Shown: positions 7,328 to 8,298 of the stretch, piece by piece
Layout: each line of letters starts with the position of its first letter
Numbering within the stretch: the first letter of the stretch is position 1
NCBI RefSeq assembly: GCF_963974515.1
Contig: NZ_CAXBDD010000132.1
Span: 1 to 8,298 of the forward strand
DNA length: 8,298 nucleotides
Direction: 5' to 3'
Source of the DNA: Sunxiuqinia sp963974515
GTDB lineage: Bacteria; Bacteroidota; Bacteroidia; Bacteroidales; Prolixibacteraceae
Made by a program: the position numbers and the translations under genes
Notes under the pieces: generated by a model
What the model saw: the letters and a program-made list of their open reading frames with translations, nothing else
Databases searched by the model: none
Told to the model about the DNA's origin: nothing

Positions 7328-7996
7328 ATGTCAAGATTAACAAAATCCTTAGGGTTGGTTTTTTTGATTCTTTTGATCGATCAGCTGATCAAGGTGTGGA
7401 TAAAAACCAATATGTACCTCGGTCAAGAATTCCCGGTGCTGGGTGATTGGTTCTTAATCCATTTTGTTGAAAACAACGGAATGGCATTCGGAATCGAATT
7501 TGCGGGTGAATATGGAAAGATCTTTCTGAGCTTGTTTCGGGTTGTCGCCGTAGCCGGCATCGGATGGTATCTCTTCAAGTTGATAAAAAAGGAAGAAATA
7601 CCTATGGGGTTTATTGCCTGCATTGCCTTAATTTTCGCAGGGGCCATCGGGAACATTATCGACAGCGCTTTTTATGGGCTCATTTTTAATGAGAGCTACG
7701 GCCAGATCGCACAGTTTCTTCCTGATGAAGGCGGGTACTCGTCCTTTCTGCATGGCAAAGTAGTTGACATGCTTTATTTTCCGCTATTTTCAGGACGATA
7801 TCCACAGTGGTTACCGTTTTGGGGTGGAAACGACTTTCTGTTTTTCCGGCCGGTATTCAATATTGCTGACTCAGCCATTACTATTGGTATTTTTAGTATT
7901 TTGATCTTCTACCGACAATTATTCAGTCAGCTTGAAGATAATAAGGAACAAGAACCGGAAACGCTTACAGAAAAGGCCTCTGAGCATGATTCATAG
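7328..7996 (+). CDS. lspA: Lipoprotein signal peptidase (signal peptidase II)
   Basis: Inner-membrane aspartyl protease that removes the signal peptide from diacylglyceryl-modified prolipoproteins just before the lipobox Cys. At 222 residues it is longer than the E. coli enzyme (about 164), as is usual in Bacteroidota. Four membrane helices are visible (about 5-22, 64-84, 93-112 and 180-198). Family motifs are IDQLIK (17-22), FVENNGMAFG (46-55), GAIGNIID (105-112), GKVVDM with catalytic Asp147, and FNIADSAI with catalytic Asp181. The extra length is mainly the periplasmic insertion between Gly118 and Pro175 (with FPLFSGRYPQWLPFWGG) and a charged, Glu-rich tail after 200. ATG 7328 (MSRLTKSLGL) gives a short positive N-terminus before helix 1; an upstream in-frame TTG at 7280 would place the terminator-like hairpin inside the gene and is rejected. 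The gene lies 75 bases after the DksA-like gene. Linkage of ileS and lspA also occurs in Proteobacteria. Confidence 0.97.
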   Translation: MSRLTKSLGLVFLILLIDQLIKVWIKTNMYLGQEFPVLGDWFLIHFVENNGMAFGIEFAGEYGKIFLSLFRVVAVAGIGWYLFKLIKKEEIPMGFIACIALIFAGAIGNIIDSAFYGLIFNESYGQIAQFLPDEGGYSSFLHGKVVDMLYFPLFSGRYPQWLPFWGGNDFLFFRPVFNIADSAITIGIFSILIFYRQLFSQLEDNKEQEPETLTEKASEHDS

Positions 7997-8018
7997 CTTA
8001 TAGAAATATTCGTTTTTG

Positions 8019-8050
8019 CTTGTGTATTTTAAGCTAATGTTGTAAACTTG
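8019..8050 (+). promoter_or_regulatory. Candidate promoter for the tRNA gene
   Basis: TAAACTTG (8043-8050) matches the -7 consensus TAnnTTTG at all but one position. CTTG (8019-8022) lies 20 bases upstream and matches the -33 TTTG at three of four positions. Transcription would start near 8056, leaving a leader of about 60 bases to be trimmed from the tRNA. The spacing is plausible for Bacteroidota promoters, but the sequence match is moderate. Confidence 0.4.
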
Positions 8051-8117
8051 CAATCCGAATTTCGATGGGTGATTTCATGAATTAATGAGTTCAGGAGTCG
8101 AAACGAGGACTTATTCA

Positions 8118-8192
<75 letters not shown>

Positions 8193-8201
8193 ACTAATAA
8201 A

Positions 8202-8239
8202 CAAGGCACTTTCAGCGATGAAGGTGCCTTGCTGTTTTT
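8202..8239 (+). terminator. Intrinsic terminator after the tRNA gene
   Basis: The arms CAAGGCACTTTC (8202-8213) and GAAGGTGCCTTG (8220-8231) pair over 12 positions with a single T-G wobble around the six-base loop AGCGAT. A short T-run follows (8235-8239). It begins 11 bases after the tRNA discriminator base and ends the tRNA transcript. Confidence 0.85.
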
Positions 8240-8245
8240 GGGGCG

Positions 8246-8265
8246 GGTACAACATAGGTACAACA
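8246..8265. repeat. Two-copy direct repeat GGTACAACA
   Basis: GGTACAACA occurs at 8246-8254 and again at 8257-8265, an 11-base period or about one helical turn. The pair sits just after the tRNA terminator and 14 bases before an ATG at 8280 that opens a frame running off the window (only six codons visible, MAENER). Close direct repeats next to a tRNA gene are compatible with recombinase arm-type sites or with binding sites for a regulator. Nothing in the window decides between these. Confidence 0.55.
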
Positions 8266-8298
8266 AATTTTGAAGACAGATGGCGGAAAATGAAAGAC

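Noticed and set aside
7994..8036. Inverted repeat TAGCTTA / TAAGCTA starting at the lspA stop codon
   Set aside because: There are only seven base pairs around a 29-base loop and no T-run after the second arm, so it does not make a convincing terminator.

Overview
The window is a piece of a Bacteroidota chromosome, most likely class Bacteroidia (a Marinilabiliales or Prolixibacteraceae-like bacterium; that finer placement is a guess). The evidence is a type 2 isoleucyl-tRNA synthetase of about 1150 residues, the gene order ileS - DksA/TraR-like gene - lspA, an HU-like/DUF4469 protein and a MacB-like permease ending in NPVEALRYE, all typical of this phylum. Promoter elements fit TAnnTTTG, and Shine-Dalgarno sequences are weak.

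Left part (1-3183) is a decaying or damaged stretch. It opens inside an FtsX/MacB-type ABC transporter permease gene whose reading frame is interrupted by one in-frame TAA (1285-1287) but continues in the same frame to a normal end at 1980. About 500 bases without an intact gene follow. They hold a short relic that looks like the 3' end of a second permease gene (2104-2145), a GC-rich hairpin (2210-2235) and a cluster of small palindromes (2353-2410). Next is an HU-like DNA-binding/DUF4469 gene (2483-3183) split by a -1 frameshift near 2929-2935.

Middle part (3262-7996) is an intact housekeeping cluster: a clear promoter -7 element, ileS, a small DksA/TraR-family RNA polymerase regulator lacking most zinc-finger cysteines, and lspA (prolipoprotein signal peptidase). 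The IleRS signature is GIHH instead of the usual HIGH order, a variant associated with very high mupirocin resistance. A terminator-like hairpin with a T-run ends only 17 bases before the lspA start codon, so lspA may depend on readthrough.

Right part (8019-8298) holds a tRNA gene with anticodon CAT, probably tRNA-Ile2 (the lysidine-modified kind that IleRS charges) and less likely elongator tRNA-Met, then a strong intrinsic terminator and a two-copy GGTACAACA repeat at the window edge. The repeat could mark the start of an integrated element, but no integrase is visible here.

I see no CRISPR array, no complete mobile element, and no convincing new multi-gene system. The most useful leads are the IleRS active-site variant, the two disrupted genes, the hairpin before lspA and the tRNA-proximal repeat.
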